From Nemertoderma westbladi (Eukaryota > Xenacoelomorpha > Nemertodermatida > Nemertodermatidae): 64,000 bases of DNA. Shown one piece after another: positions 10,125 through 21,440 of this stretch. Position numbers and translations under genes: made by a program. The stretch lies in contig JAUCBJ010007287.1 in NCBI GenBank assembly GCA_032718475.1, forward strand, positions 1 to 64,000. Reading direction: 5' to 3'. Every line of letters starts with the position of its first letter. Position 1 is the first letter of the stretch. The notes beneath the pieces are model-generated. The model saw only the letters and a list, made by a program, of their open reading frames with translations. It searched no databases and was not told the origin of the DNA.

Positions 10125-11660
10125 TACTAGTCTTCCCAAGAAATTAGACAGCCAACTAACCCACCCACACACAGGAGGCCGCCAACCAAAGAGATTGGCC
10201 TCCTGGCACTGAGCTGGCCTAGTCGTAATGGAACTATGCAGGTAGTAATGTGTACTAAACAACTACAATACATTATAATGGGGGGGGGGGGGGGGGGGGG
10301 TGCAGGTCCGCAGCTTGTACAATGATATAGTCATAGTTCACAACAAGAGAGGGGATGGGATCACTGGGGTTATATTGATGCCTTGTCATACAACGACCTG
10401 TGAGCAAAATTGTGGTTTGTCGGCCGGATGGTTAAAACCCTCCATTAGCATAATTTAATAAGTACTACTAACCCAATTTGATTTTTAATATTTAAAAAAT
10501 TATAATTACAATACGTTAATCTGAATTAAAAAATACGTAAATAATGATGTACACCATAGTTTACTTTAAAACAAATTCGATTTTCAATAAAATTACCTTA
10601 TCAGAGTATTAAAATTAAATTACCTACATTTTTAAAGGGTATTTTAGGGGGTGCGCTGGCGCAGGGGCGCCATGCTAATCTTAGCCAAGAGGCCCTACGA
10701 GAGGAAGGCGGAACCCCCCTCAAACCCTAGACCAATCGCGTGAGGGGTTTTGTGTCGCCGAGCAACGACTGTTAATACGTATGAAACGATACAATTCTGA
10801 TGTATTTCCAACCTTAATATACTTTTCCGACATTTCCAACCCGTAGCAGTGTTCTTTCGTGATCTTTTTGGTCCCAGCTGGCCATTTTCGACGACTGGTT
10901 ACTCATGCGTTTTGGGTCGCTGAGCAATGACTGTAAATACATAAGAAACGGTACAACTCTTATGTATTCCCAACTATAATATGCTTTTCCATCATTTTTA
11001 AACCGTTTCTGTGTTTTTTCCTGATGATTTTGGCCCCATATAGTTATTTTTGACGAACATTACTCATTTCGCAGCCTTATTATAGGTATGGAATAAAATT
11101 AATAATAAAAATAGCGAGTAGATATCCATGCTGTTGTTTCGAGTTTTATTAGGTTGCAGTTTTCTTTATTATTTCAAATAAAAAATAAAACAACAACGTA
11201 TTTATACTCCTCGATTATGAGGGAAAATGAAAATAAATAAACGTAATAATTATAATATTCACATTTATTGTTCGCGCTTTTAGACTTTTAGCAGTTTAAC
11301 CCGCCAATTTTAGGTGTCTTCTAATTTATAAATCGACTTTAGCCTACGACAATTTATTATTACTGAAATAACATTAGCCGAAGCCAGTCTATGCGCGACC
11401 ATTCACCCACTGTTAAGGGAGACTGGATTCGGATGCTTTGACTTATTATTGCGTTGTAGACCTGTATTATTCGATTGATCGTTACTATATAATCTCTGAC
11501 AATATATTCACTTTCGGGGAAATATTAACAGTTCCTTTAGGACGTGGCGCTTTAAGTATAAAACAGAGTTATGACTTATACTAATCACAACTAGATGTCT
11601 ATTGATTTACATAAAAGGCGCATTCTTTAGGAGATGCTTTATTACCAGTCACATCACCGC
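10125..11660. repeat. Long direct repeat, copy B (partner 1-1540)
   Basis: Matches 1-1540 apparently without a substitution; the G run is 21 rather than 25. After 11660 this copy continues through the rest of an LTR, whereas copy A changes to unrelated DNA at 1541. The break therefore lies inside an LTR and not at a transposon boundary. No coding sequence is credible. Confidence 0.93.
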
Positions 11661-12465
11661 ACACAACATCACACTGCTTCACACTGATCTGCCGACAGTC
11701 ACTGAATTTGATCATATATAAGGAAGATAGCAACATGACACATGTGGGGATTATGAAATAGCATTTGATTCACTCCAAAACCACTATAATGTAAGTCGCA
11801 ATTGCTACCGGTAACCTGTCCTCTAACCTTCAGTAATCAAGAAGATTGGGGTTTTTATGATTCTTTATCGGTGTTCTCCAAATATAACAATATATCTATC
11901 AACATATATCACCATTAATAACAGACAGTAAAATAATGCAGTATGTAGTAAGATGATAAGTAAGTGAGCATTGTGAGCATTGATATGTTGGTTTGGTTTG
12001 TTGGTAATAGTTTATGTTTCGATAATCAAAGGCATCTAATGTTCTGGCCAACGTCTGAAACTTCCACAGAAGTACAGAAGAATCCTAAGCCGGTGTTCTG
12101 GCTTAGAAAAGAGGATGACTGCTAACATACACAGACTTGCTCGGTTTACATAGCTCTTTTCCAAGAAAAATGAAAATTGCTCTGATTGGCTGAGCCGAGC
12201 CGAACAAAGAACACAGAGGCCAAGGGAAAATTCCACGTCAGCAAATCAGCTGATAGATGTCGTCATCTGAGCTCCTCCAGCCTTTAGAGTATTTAAGCGC
12301 ATTGCGGCATAAAATTGCTTGTTATGTCCGCTAAAGCGACCGTAGACCCACGCCACTAGTTTACCAGGTTCCATATTGTTACGTAGACCCACGCCACTAG
12401 TTTACCAGGTTCCAAATTGTTACGTAGACCCACGCCACTAGTTTACCAGGTTCCATATTGTTACA
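11269..12465 (-). repeat. Solo LTR of the giant BEL/Pao family
   Basis: Begins TGTTCGCGC and ends TTGTTACA, about 1197 bp, against 1191 bp for the LTRs at 33122 and 49477. It is collinear with them to about 12335 (for example CTCTGATTGGCTGAGCC and GCATTGCGGCATAAAAT). The last ~120 bp is replaced by a 41-bp triplicate. No matching coding DNA in the right orientation adjoins it, and a 5-bp duplication is not evident (TTTAT on the left, CGCCC on the right). Strand follows the coding direction of the intact element. Confidence 0.75.
12341..12463. repeat. 41-bp tandem repeat, three copies
   Basis: Units at 12341, 12382 and 12423, each beginning CGTAGACCCACGCCACTAG. They differ by about one base (CCATATTG or CCAAATTG). 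They form the variable end of the solo LTR. Confidence 0.92.
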
Positions 12466-13687
12466 CGCCCTGTAAGTGTCGTCCTTCCATCGTAGCTGCA
12501 ATGAACCTGTAAGATAATATTATATGAAATTATAATTGATAGATAGATGTGTCGATAGAGTGTCGATAGAACGCGAGCTGTACAGAGTAGATCTACAGCA
12601 AATAAACCAATAATAATAACAGAAAATAATATCATTAGTATTATGTTAAGTAGGGATGTCCCGAAATCGATATTTTGATTCCGGCCGGAACCGGAATTCA
12701 ACATGCCGGAATATTCCGGCCGGAATTCCGGCCGGAACCGGAATCTTCTATAATTAGTGAAATACACTAAATGTCCCATGAAACTGTATAATTTTTGTGA
12801 AACAGATGAATTTTTTTAATTTCTACAGCTAAGTTTGATAATGAGATGAATCAGAACCTTGGGGGGAATTAAGGTGGGTGGAGTGGAGAATGGCCTGGCC
12901 CGTTATGGGGACGGGATGGTACTTCGGCATTATTTAACATCATTTTTTTTCTAAAATCGATAACCTTGGCCAAAATTTTGGTGTTTAGCATTTAGACTCA
13001 CACCTAAAAACCTACGTTAACCAAAAACCTTTGGTTTCGCGTCACTGGGTCCATTGGTGCAATATCCTGGTGTCTTTAAGGGAAATGAGCATGTTACAGA
13101 GACATGTTATTCGAACCAAAACAATAAACGAGGCCACTAGTACATCACATGTTACAGTTTAATTGTTGCTGGGAATAAATAGATTTATGGTAAGAAATGG
13201 ATTTGCTGTAAATAGAAACAAAACTACTATATTATGCAGCACCTACGACGCAGGACTGAACTAACGACCACTCGCACGACCTGTACGTATTGTAATAATG
13301 TTTTATATTTTTGTAATTGTGTTAATCGAGTTTCATTGCTAACTTTACAAGGTTAGCAATTTATTTAACCTCCTGTAATTATCATATTATTTAATACTTA
13401 ATGCAAAGTAAAATAATATAATATAAAATCAATGTAAAATAATGTAATGATGTTAAAATAATGTTAAATAATAATGATAATAATGTTTAATTAGTTAATG
13501 TAAATTAAAAGGATTATTGTGAATTGTATATGAATACTACTTAAGTGGTGTAACAGATGGTGGGACCATTTAGTTTGATTACCAGGTAAAAATTTTTTGG
13601 AAATGTGTTACATACCCATCAAGACTGAATTCACTTTAATAAACAGGGTGGCTGTGAATCTTCCTTCGTTAGATAGGTTAATTAGTT

Positions 13688-13765
13688 TCCACCTTGGTGT
13701 AGTGGTTGCATTGATTTCCAGTCTATCTGGAGGTCGTAGGTTCGATCCCTGTATGTGGGCCAAGA
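13688..13765 (+). repeat. tRNA-derived SINE head inside the outer hAT-like element
   Basis: TGGTGTAGTGG (A-box-like) and GGTTCGATCCC (B-box) are about 40 bp apart within a 75-bp tRNA-sized stretch. It lacks a plausible full cloverleaf acceptor stem, so it is SINE-derived and not a working tRNA gene. The same sequence occurs at 14987-15063 and, inverted, at 54049-54130. Confidence 0.7.
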
Positions 13766-14986
13766 CAGTCTTCGATTCGACACGAATGGTTTGAAGGGGC
13801 TAACCAGGGGGCATCTATGGCTTTCATCCTTAAATGTTAGCTCTAACGGTCGAAGAAAACTTTATTTCTATACTTGTTTACAAGTGTTGAAAAGTATCTT
13901 AAATAGGGATGTCCCGGAATCGATATTTTGATTCCGGCCGGAACCGGAACCGGAATTCAACATGCCGGAATATTCCGGCCGGAATTCCGGCCGGAACCGG
14001 AATTTTCTATAATTAATGAAATACACTAAATGACCAATGAAACTTTATAATTTTTTGTGAACCAAACGGATTTTTTTAATTTCTACAGCTAAGTTTGCTA
14101 ATGAGATGAATCAGAACCTTGGGGGGAATTAAAGTTGGTGGAGTGGAGAATGGCCTGGCCCGTTATGGCCTATTATGGGGACGGGATGGTACTTTGGCAT
14201 TGAGCGACAGGGAATTCAATATAATTTTTTTCTAAAATCTATAACTTTGGCCAAAAGTTAGGTATTTAGCCTTTAGACTCATACCTAAAAACCTACGTTA
14301 ACCAAAAACCTATGGTTTCGCGTCATTAGGTCCTTTGGTGCAATATCCCGGTGTCTTTAAGGGAAAGGAACATGTTACAGTGACATGCATGTATGTATTG
14401 TAATAACGTTTATATTAGATTTAGGTTAGAGTAATAATTGTAATTGTGTAATACTGTTTGTAACCAAGTAACATAAACCCCCATGGAAATAAGCTGCAAA
14501 TCTTTAGGGGTAATCGTCTATGCTACGTAGGACTATACCAATCATAATATTATCATAATTAATAATTCAAAGTAAAATAATATAAAATCAATGTAAATAT
14601 TATAGGCCTAAATTCGATGTAAAATAATGTAAAAAAAATCAATGTAAAATATTGTAAGATCAATGTAAAATATTGTAAAATCATTCTAAAAAACGTCATT
14701 TTATAAGCAAATTGAGAAAAACCACTCGTGACGGCCCGTGCTCCACTGTTAAGACTTATGTAGTCTTAGTCAGACATGTTCCATCTTTTGACAATGAATC
14801 ATGTGTTATATCCGCCAAGAGGCCTGTAATTGGTTACTTTGGGTATAAATATGCAGTAAATGTGAGACACGCATCTTATTTGATATTTTTTGGAAATGTG
14901 TTCCATATGTCATATACCCATCAAGACTGCATTTAATGTAAAAAACGGGGTGGCTGTGAATTTTCCCTCGTTACATAGGTTAGTTA

Positions 14987-15063
14987 GGTTCCACCTTGGT
15001 GGAGTGGTTGCATTGAATTTCCATCTCTCTGGAGGTCGAGGGTTCGATCCCCGCATGTGGTCC
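14987..15063 (+). repeat. tRNA-derived SINE head inside the inner hAT-like element
   Basis: Contains TGGTGGAGTGG (A-box-like) and GGTTCGATCCC (B-box). It is collinear with 13688-13765, so the SINE was already part of the hAT-like element before the copies separated. Confidence 0.7.
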
Positions 15064-15105
15064 AAAGCAATTTTCAATTCGGCACGAATTGTTCGAAGGG
15101 GCTAA

Positions 15106-15306
15106 TGTGATTGTATTATGGGATGGTGTATTATTGGACTGATTAGTATGTATTGTATAGGTTAGGTAGGTATGATATAGTAGTATCTTGTTAACACCGT
15201 AGGTGCTAACAAGATACTACTATATCATACCTACCTAACCTATACAATACATACTAATCAGTCCAATAATACACCATCCCATAATACAATTAATACAATA
15301 TCACAC
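15106..15306. mobile_element. Hairpin MITE with TAA target duplication (PIF/Harbinger-like)
   Basis: Almost the whole element is one inverted repeat with arms of about 90 bp around TAACACCGTAGGTGCTAA and roughly one mismatch. Comparison with the outer hAT copy, which lacks it, places the insertion between TAA at 15103-15105 and TAA at 15307-15309. A 3-bp TWA duplication is typical of PIF/Harbinger. The right end has about 12 extra bases. Confidence 0.75.
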
Positions 15307-15768
15307 TAAGTAGGGAGCATCTATGCCTTTCATCCTTAAATGTTAGAGCTCTAACGGTCGAAGAAAACTATACTTTTTGTACTATACTTTTACAAGTGTT
15401 GAAAAGTATCTTACTAATTGGTAATAATGTTTAAAATAAATATAAATGTTGATAATAATTTAACAAACTAATTGCAACTATCAAACTAGTTAGGAACCTG
15501 GTAATTCCGGTAAAATTCCGGCCGGAATTGACCCGATTCCGGCCGGAACCGGAATCGGCAAAAACAGCCGAAATTCCGGCCGGAACGGAATTCCGGGACA
15601 TCCCTAATCTTAAACTAATTGGTAATGATGTATAAAAAATATACAAATGTTAATAATTTAACAAACTAATTGCAACTATCAAACTAAATATGAACCTTGC
15701 AATTCCGGTAAAATTCCGGCCGGAATTGACCCCATTCCGGCAATTCCGGCCGGAACCGGAATCGGGCA

Positions 15769-17460
15769 AAATTGTATATTGCCCCTTGCATATTGCAAGG
15801 GGCCGGTTCTTAAAATACTAAAGTACTCACGGCAGTACCGATGCCGTAATCGAATGACCGTCGGGTTCACTTCGTTGGATCCGCCGAATATCACATCGCA
15901 TGTGCCCACTTTTTATGCCCACAGCCCACTCTTTAACATCTCACCCGTTGGTAGGCCGGCGAACTGGTTCACTCGTGTAGGTGCGGATCCCGACTTATCT
16001 AACAAAGAAAACCAACAGTTTAATACGAAGTTCCTCGAATAAACTTCCTACCGGTAACGCAGTAACAGTAGCTGACAACCATACAAACAACCAGCTAATA
16101 ACTACCGTACTCGGCGTAGGCCTACTGCCGTATTCGGGAAATTAAACTCACTTTATCAATCGATTATACTTAGTAGAGGCATCCAATATGACCAACAACC
16201 ATCCAAAAACTACAGAAAGTGCGTAGTCTGTAAAAGCCATTGGTTTCATAACTTTAAAGTCGAAGAATTCTACGCGAAGTCGTTTCGAGTTTAATTCCTT
16301 CGATGATTCTACGTCGTCTCATCGTCTGATACTCCACAGATTATGCATACTGCGTCGAGATAGAACGGGGAAGACATTTAGATAACATTTAAGGAGTTCC
16401 AGACCGACAAAGTCCGCGAAAAGCGACCGTAATCGCATATAACCGTCGGAACGGAGCTGTCATCCGCTGCCGAATGCGGTACTAAATCGTCGCCAGCGGC
16501 CGTTCGACGGATTCAAACACCGCGATTCTTTTAGATTTTGTAGACAGTGCCAAGGGCTTCAAATTGACAGAAGCAGAATTTCGAAAAAAGCAAAAAAAAT
16601 GATTGGTCAGTGGTTCAGATTGGTCATTGGTCAGTTGAATTTTCTATCGTTAATTCAGGGCTTGTCATTGGCTTAAGCATTTCTGTATCATTAGGAATCC
16701 TGGCCACTGATTCGCTGAGAAGGCCTAACGATAGAGAAATGTTTAGCAGGGGGTGCGCGCGACTGGCGCTTGGATTTATTTATTTCTTTATTTACATTTA
16801 TTAGTATAATTAGAGACTGGGGCAGGAAGGAAGCTTGTCGAATTTACACAATTACTGTGTAAGCAAATGCAATGCAACGGCAGCCATCGCGCTGCTACGT
16901 CAATGGAGGTCTTTGGCCTTGATTCTAATTTAAGGAACATTGAAACTAATTTCTAATATAACAACAATTTAAAAATATTCCAAATGATGTTTTTTTGAAC
17001 TAGTTGTTAGTGTAATAATAGGCCCTGCCCTACAAGAACAAGACTCAGTCTGGGACACTACCACAACACTGCCATGTAAATCCAATCGCTGTCCATCCAC
17101 AAAGTCAAGCAAGCTCCATCCACTGCTCTGTCAATCACATAGCGACTTGGCCATTAACAAAAGCAAGTTCTCGGCACGAATCTGAGTTCAAAGGCTTGCC
17201 GCAGTTATGAGAGATGTAAACTGTTACCTTGAAATCATTTCAATGTCATTTCAATATGAGGCAGAAAGTCTGGAATTTAGGTGCGTCGATTTCAAAGTCA
17301 TTCATTTCAATACGCCATCAAAGTCATTTCAATGTCAATGCTACTTTCAATGATATTCTATGGACACATTTTGATCAAACTTTGATCAATGTTTGATCAA
17401 AGTTTGATCAATGTTTGATCAAAGGAATGCTTTTTGAGAGCGGGACTGACTGTACTATTG
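15769..17460. other. Gene-free stretch, no recognised element
   Basis: Contains a perfect palindrome CCCCTTGCATATTGCAAGGGG-like core at 15781-15801. An 87-codon ORF (15779-16042) has no family resemblance. There is a TTTGATCAAAG/TTTGATCAATG microrepeat at 17370-17423. Otherwise nothing can be supported. Confidence 0.5.
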
Positions 17461-17526
17461 TATACTTGTGAGTGTGAAGTGGGATGGATGGGCGGGTTTT
17501 CTGTTCATCTCCTATTTGTTTTCGCA

Positions 17527-17547
17527 CCCCCCCCCCCCCCCCCCCCC
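17527..17547. repeat. Poly(C) tract, 21 bases
   Basis: An uninterrupted C run. The rest of 17461-18044 shows no gene. Confidence 0.9.
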
Positions 17548-18044
17548 ATCAGTCGCTATCATGCCTGAGGTTTCTTTACCAAAATTCCCCTCCTCCTACT
17601 ATCTCACTTACACCCACCTCCTAACACACGCACCTATTGTTCGTTCGTTCATGAAACAAACTGCAGTACGATAGCCTATATTAGAAAGTACATTATATTA
17701 TTCTCTAATTATACGAAAACCGTCTGGCCCAAAATACATATGAGTGAAGGCGATGATATCAGTTTGTGATAAACTAGTTTTAAAAATATAATAGAGATTC
17801 ATTTCAGTTTGCCCTTACACAATTTAACTGTCATTTATAAACCTTCTAACTAGGGCTATTTCAGTTAAGCATGACATTTTTAGTTTTACAATACTCTTCA
17901 CCTTTATTATCCTCGTTGCGCTCGTCATGTTTTTTCTTAAAATGATTTTCCTTTCAATTTTCCTTAATGACTATTCGAAGTCTCGAAACTGAGAGTAACT
18001 GCTGATTTATGACAGATGAATACCCGTATCCACTGTAAAATCGT

Positions 18045-18245
18045 TGCGTTCGTTCGTTTTTTTTAACCAAACTGCCGATTCTTTCTAAACTTTTGCCGGA
18101 CTACATACATACCAAGTTTCGTTTAATTTCATCAAGGAATAACTCAGTTATTAGCGATCAAATATTTATGAAGACGACGACAGACAACTCGTTAATGGTC
18201 CCCATATGCTAAGGCTTCGCTCACTTCGTGGCTCGCCCCACTATA
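18045..18245 (-). repeat. Dispersed repeat related to the 21966 foldback
   Basis: Read on the minus strand it begins GTGGGGCGAGCCACGAAG. It continues with GAAGCCTTAGC, a GTCGTCGTC stretch and CTAATAACT, the same order as 21966-22110. Family unknown. Between it and exon 1 (18246-18688) nothing else is recognised. Confidence 0.6.
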
Positions 18246-18688
18246 CAGTATCATAACAATAAGGGTAATTCGTATATCGCCTAATGTATTGCACCACACA
18301 GTTACGCTAGAGAGCATATTCCAGGAAATATAATCAATACTAACATTAATTTTTATGTATATATTTAACAGCAGGATACCTTATTCTATCTACAAAATTA
18401 TGTGAAGTAATTCTTTGTGTTAACCATTGTAATAATCCACTCACCACCATACGTATCATACAGTACTTACTACATGGGATAAATTCTTGCGGGGAAAAAT
18501 CAATGTTACAAACACCAGTATGACATTGAGACACATTGCAAAAGCAATATAATATAGGCATACTGTAGTGGATAATCATCTCATATAATGTAATATATTA
18601 TCATAGCTGGTGAATAATTTTATAATACAGTAGTGAATAACTCTACAATACCTACTGTATAATATTGTTAGGGCCTGAGCTGTCTACA

Positions 18689-18918
18689 ATGCATTTAATC
18701 ACCTTTCTTCTGGGAGTGGTCTGGGGGACCCCTCTAGTGATGGTTTGGACGAGCACTCCAGTATATTGTATCTCTGGGTGCACACCGGAGATTTGGTTGT
18801 ACCAGGACGATGACCAGTCAGGCTTATCCAAAGTGTACTCGACGACAACCGACACCTCGCAGTTGACATCTGAGGACATGAATGACATTGTCTCTTCCGT
18901 AAGAGTCCTCTGTGGAAT
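18689..18918 (+). CDS. Beta/gamma-crystallin fold protein, exon 1
   Basis: Host gene exon. ATG at 18689 (context ACAATGC) opens a hydrophobic N-terminus (HLITFLLGVVWG, a likely signal peptide or anchor). It is followed by PEIWLYQDDDQSG and MNDIVSSVRVLCG, a complete Greek-key motif. NDIVSS fits the (N/D)(N/D)xx(S/T)S calcium-binding signature of microbial and invertebrate beta/gamma-crystallins. The exon ends at 18918 with a consensus donor, AT|GTGAGT, in phase 2. The next Greek key lies in exon 2 at 51904, which starts in the complementary phase. An upstream exon with a different start is possible: an in-frame stop lies at 18638-18640. The product is probably secreted or membrane-linked. The function of such proteins outside the eye lens is mostly structural or calcium-related and unknown here. 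Confidence 0.8.
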
Positions 18919-19111
18919 GTGAGTGTAAATGTGGACCATTTGGACATTATTTTATGTTAGAACTTTTTACCTCACGAATTGTAAATCTTTTGAAACTAAT
19001 GCTTTGTTTTTTAACGATATTAAATTTGGAAGGCTCTGCCTAATGAAATAAAACACCTAGATAATCAACATTCTTTTAAATCGACAGTTAAATCTCCCCT
19101 CGGTGGAGAGA

Positions 19112-19165
19112 GGGCTGTTGCGCTGTCAGTCAGAGAGGTAACAGCCCATGGGGTAAGGATTTACC
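19112..19165 (+). repeat. Left arm of a 55-bp inverted repeat (right arm 21689-21743)
   Basis: GGGCTGTTGCGCTGTCAGTC... reads the same as the complement of 21689-21743 with about one mismatch. The arms lie 2.5 kb apart. The remaining 18919-19647 shows nothing else. Confidence 0.8.
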
Positions 19166-19647
19166 TCTGGGACCTGTATTAGGCAAAATAGCAGTAGCTG
19201 TGTAGGCCCACCAGTACTGTGCACGGTACAAGACCCGAAATTTAGCCTACATCTGTAAATAATACACGGTTTCGCGGTACAAGACCATATAAATTAGACC
19301 ACCATCTGTAAAATGCTCGCGTGAGTTCAGGTGTTGCACAGATGTCAGGATGTGCTGATTCTATATCATGCACTAGGCCTAACGGATTCTGGTAGCCTGG
19401 AACTACAGTAGACCACTACAAAAACTGATGCGACAGAGCAAGGTACAGTTAGCCTAATATTTCTCGGAGGCTGGTCCGATAACACTCAACGCATTGTTTG
19501 GTTGGACATTGACATTGCATTACAGTGTACATTATTACATACGGATTAGTATGGATTGAGAAATTGGATATATTTGGACGTCAATGGATGGATAGGTTTG
19601 GTTTGAGAAACTAATATCACGTAGGCCTACCTAATCATATCTTTGCG

Positions 19648-19990
19648 TTAATTATTACTAGATCCACTGGCCCCCAGCCACATTCAACAAACCATCATTG
19701 CCGGGGGGCACTCAGCTGAGGGGGCGGAGCGCATTAAAAACTCTAAGTATCACGACCTAATGGACCGGGGCCATTTCTTTCACCCCGTGGCCTTTGAGAC
19801 CTTTGGCCGCCCTGGTCCAGAGACATCCACCTTCCTCCGGGAGATCGGGGCTCGTTTCCACAGTGCCACCCACGAACCGCGGTCACACCAGTTTCTGCTC
19901 CAGCGCCAGGAGATGGCAATTTTGGTTGGTAATGCAGCCTCAGTCATGGGGACAGCAACCACGCCGACCATCGGTCTAGTCGGGGACTGA
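19648..19990 (+). pseudogene. LINE-type retroelement fragment: C-terminal domain after reverse transcriptase
   Basis: About 112 open codons. DPLAPSHIQQT, the HFFHPVAFETFGRPGPET segment and MAILVGNAASVMGT match the C-terminal tail that follows the reverse transcriptase in a widespread class of animal retroelements (the 'P.a.ETfG..g' and 'i..GNAasv.gT' pattern). There is no RT core upstream, so the copy is 5'-truncated. Clade not determined. A similar type of tail, but from the part just upstream, is found on the minus strand at 52748-53035. Confidence 0.7.
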
Positions 19991-20085
19991 AGAGCCGAAA
20001 CCAATCGAAATGGTTGCCAATGGAGTCACCAACGGCATGACGGCCGAAGATATTCAATACTCTATCTTATGCAATCTTAAATATC

Positions 20086-20190
20086 CAATGTTCGATCCCT
20101 AGATGGGGCAGTACTGTTTGGGCACAGTACTGCAGCCTAGCCCAACCCCGGCTTTCATCCTTCAGTGGTCGATTGGGAACCAAGGCAACT
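20086..20190 (+). repeat. SINE 3' part with tRNA B-box remnant
   Basis: GTTCGATCCC at 20090 is followed by GGCTTTCATCCTTCAGTGGTCG. This resembles GGCTTTCATCCTTAAATGTTAGCTC...GGTCG downstream of the SINE heads in the hAT-like copies. It lies just after the LINE fragment, with no A-box half. Confidence 0.5.
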
Positions 20191-21119
20191 TGGGAAACAG
20201 AGTGGAAGGGTTTACTGTGGAAGATCACCCATGGTGGTGAACATTCCTTGGCTTAACGAGCCTAAAAGATTCTCCCATTCAAATATTCAATTCGGTACTG
20301 TACCTTCAATTCAATATTCAATCTTAGTATTATTTCTGTGCTTCGTTATTTAATAATGTGATTAGATAAAAAAATAAATTAATGAAATAAAATTCATCTG
20401 TTAATTATTACAAAAAAAAAATCCAACATTATATTAACATTTATATGGTTATATAGTTTTGAATTAAATGTTTCGAAATCAACAGTCATTCAATAAACTT
20501 ATACAGCAGTGTCATATCGCGTATCCCTTGGTTTAATCACTATTCTTTATTCAGTATAACTGAATCCTGGCCCGCCGCCTTCACCCTCCACTGATAATTT
20601 AAAATCGTAACTCATTCAATCTTTGACTAAATTATACCAAACTTGGTAAACATGTAATCTTGTCTATCGGTTAAAATAAACACAACTTGCTAAAGTTTCC
20701 CCTATAATGTTTAATCCTATAGAACAGGATGCAGTTTTATTTCAGTAGTAAACAAGCTGTTATTTGCGTCGATTTTTACCTGGAGAGGGAAGAATATTGA
20801 TTGCCCCCTCCCTCCCCTACTTGCAGTTAAGTGAAAATATTTCGGCACCATTTAATTTTATTATCACGGTCGCACATCAAGTAGTCTGTCAAAAGATACA
20901 ATTCATTATAAACATAACAAAATTAATTATAATAATTCTAAAAATATAAGGCAGATTATCCTAAAGTTAGCTCTTTAGTCTTTAGAAATCTTATACATTG
21001 ACAAGACTTATAAAATAATTGATGTTGAATAATTATTATTAAGATTAAAATATATTATTAGGAATTCGAAGAAAGCAAATTGTATTGAGTTAGTCTAACT
21101 TTAGAGTAGCCTTGTTCGC
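20191..21119. other. AT-rich intronic stretch, nothing recognised
   Basis: No gene or transposon end. GCTGTTATTTGCGTCGATTTTTACC at about 20757 resembles 31934-31965 (GCTGTTATTTGCGTAGACTTTACC), so a diverged dispersed repeat is present. Confidence 0.4.
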
Positions 21120-21440
21120 ATTGTTCCAGGTTTAGGCCTATAGATTCCACCGTCTTCGTTCCAGGTTTAATACTGTAATAGACTCCGTTATCCGTCTCGA
21201 TCGCTTCGCTATGCATCATCTTAGGGCTGTACTGGGTTTAATAAACTCCATCGCCTTCCTGTCGTTCTTTGTTTTGTAGATTACTTCGCCATCGTCTGAT
21301 CGTTTTGGTTGTGTGTTTAATACTGTAATAGTCTCCGTCGCCATCGTATCGTTCTGGATACATTGAATAGACTGCATTGTCCATCGCGATCGTTTCATTG
21401 TTTACGTTTAATTGACTCCGTCGCCTCCTCGGATTATGGA
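21120..21440. repeat. Imperfect tandem repeat with GTTTAATACTGTAATAG blocks
   Basis: Variants of TTTAATACTGTAATAGACTCC and CCATCGTCTGATCGTT recur about every 65-100 bp. It is strongly degenerated. ORFs across it are by-products. From 21441 to 21965 only short GTACAGTA-rich sequence is present. Confidence 0.55.

Larger units (their letters stand above)
13904..15606. mobile_element. hAT-like non-autonomous element, inner copy with 8-bp TSD
   Basis: 1703 bp. Left end TAGGGATGTCCCGGAAT, right end ATTCCGGGACATCCCTA: inverted termini starting T-A-G-G-G, which fits the hAT rule (YARNG). It is flanked by the perfect 8-bp duplication ATCTTAAA at 13896-13903 and 15607-15614, the length diagnostic of hAT transposition. 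No transposase ORF, so it must have been moved by enzyme supplied elsewhere. It lies inside an older copy of the same family and itself contains a SINE head and a hairpin MITE. Confidence 0.88.
12651..15768. mobile_element. hAT-like non-autonomous element, outer copy, interrupted
   Basis: Starts TAGGGATGTCCCGAAATCGA and has clustered CCGGCCGGAA palindromes at both ends (12676-12745 and 15705-15765). It is collinear with the copy at 13904-15606, and both contain an internal tRNA-like SINE head. The second copy is inserted inside it at 13904. Its own right end is truncated near 15768, where the GGACATCCCTA terminus is missing. No transposase is encoded. Confidence 0.75.

Noticed and set aside
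1149-12465. The LTR-like pieces at 1149 and 11269 as the two LTRs of one element enclosing the BEL and ORF3 fossils
   Set aside because: The LTR orientation implies minus-strand coding, but the BEL integrase fragment (5694-6164) and ORF3 relic (8058-8600) are on the plus strand. The first copy also ends within the long direct repeat, not at an LTR edge.
13688-15063. Functional tRNA genes
   Set aside because: A and B boxes are present but the acceptor stem does not pair properly and the sequence is embedded in repeats, as expected for SINE heads.
15679-16042. Possible genes in overlapping ORFs at the end of the outer hAT-like element
   Set aside because: No domain, no splice signals, overlapping opposite frames over palindromic CCGGCCGG DNA.
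18652-18947. Minus-strand ORFs opposite the crystallin exon
   Set aside because: The plus strand carries the Greek-key motif and a consensus donor; the opposite frames match nothing.
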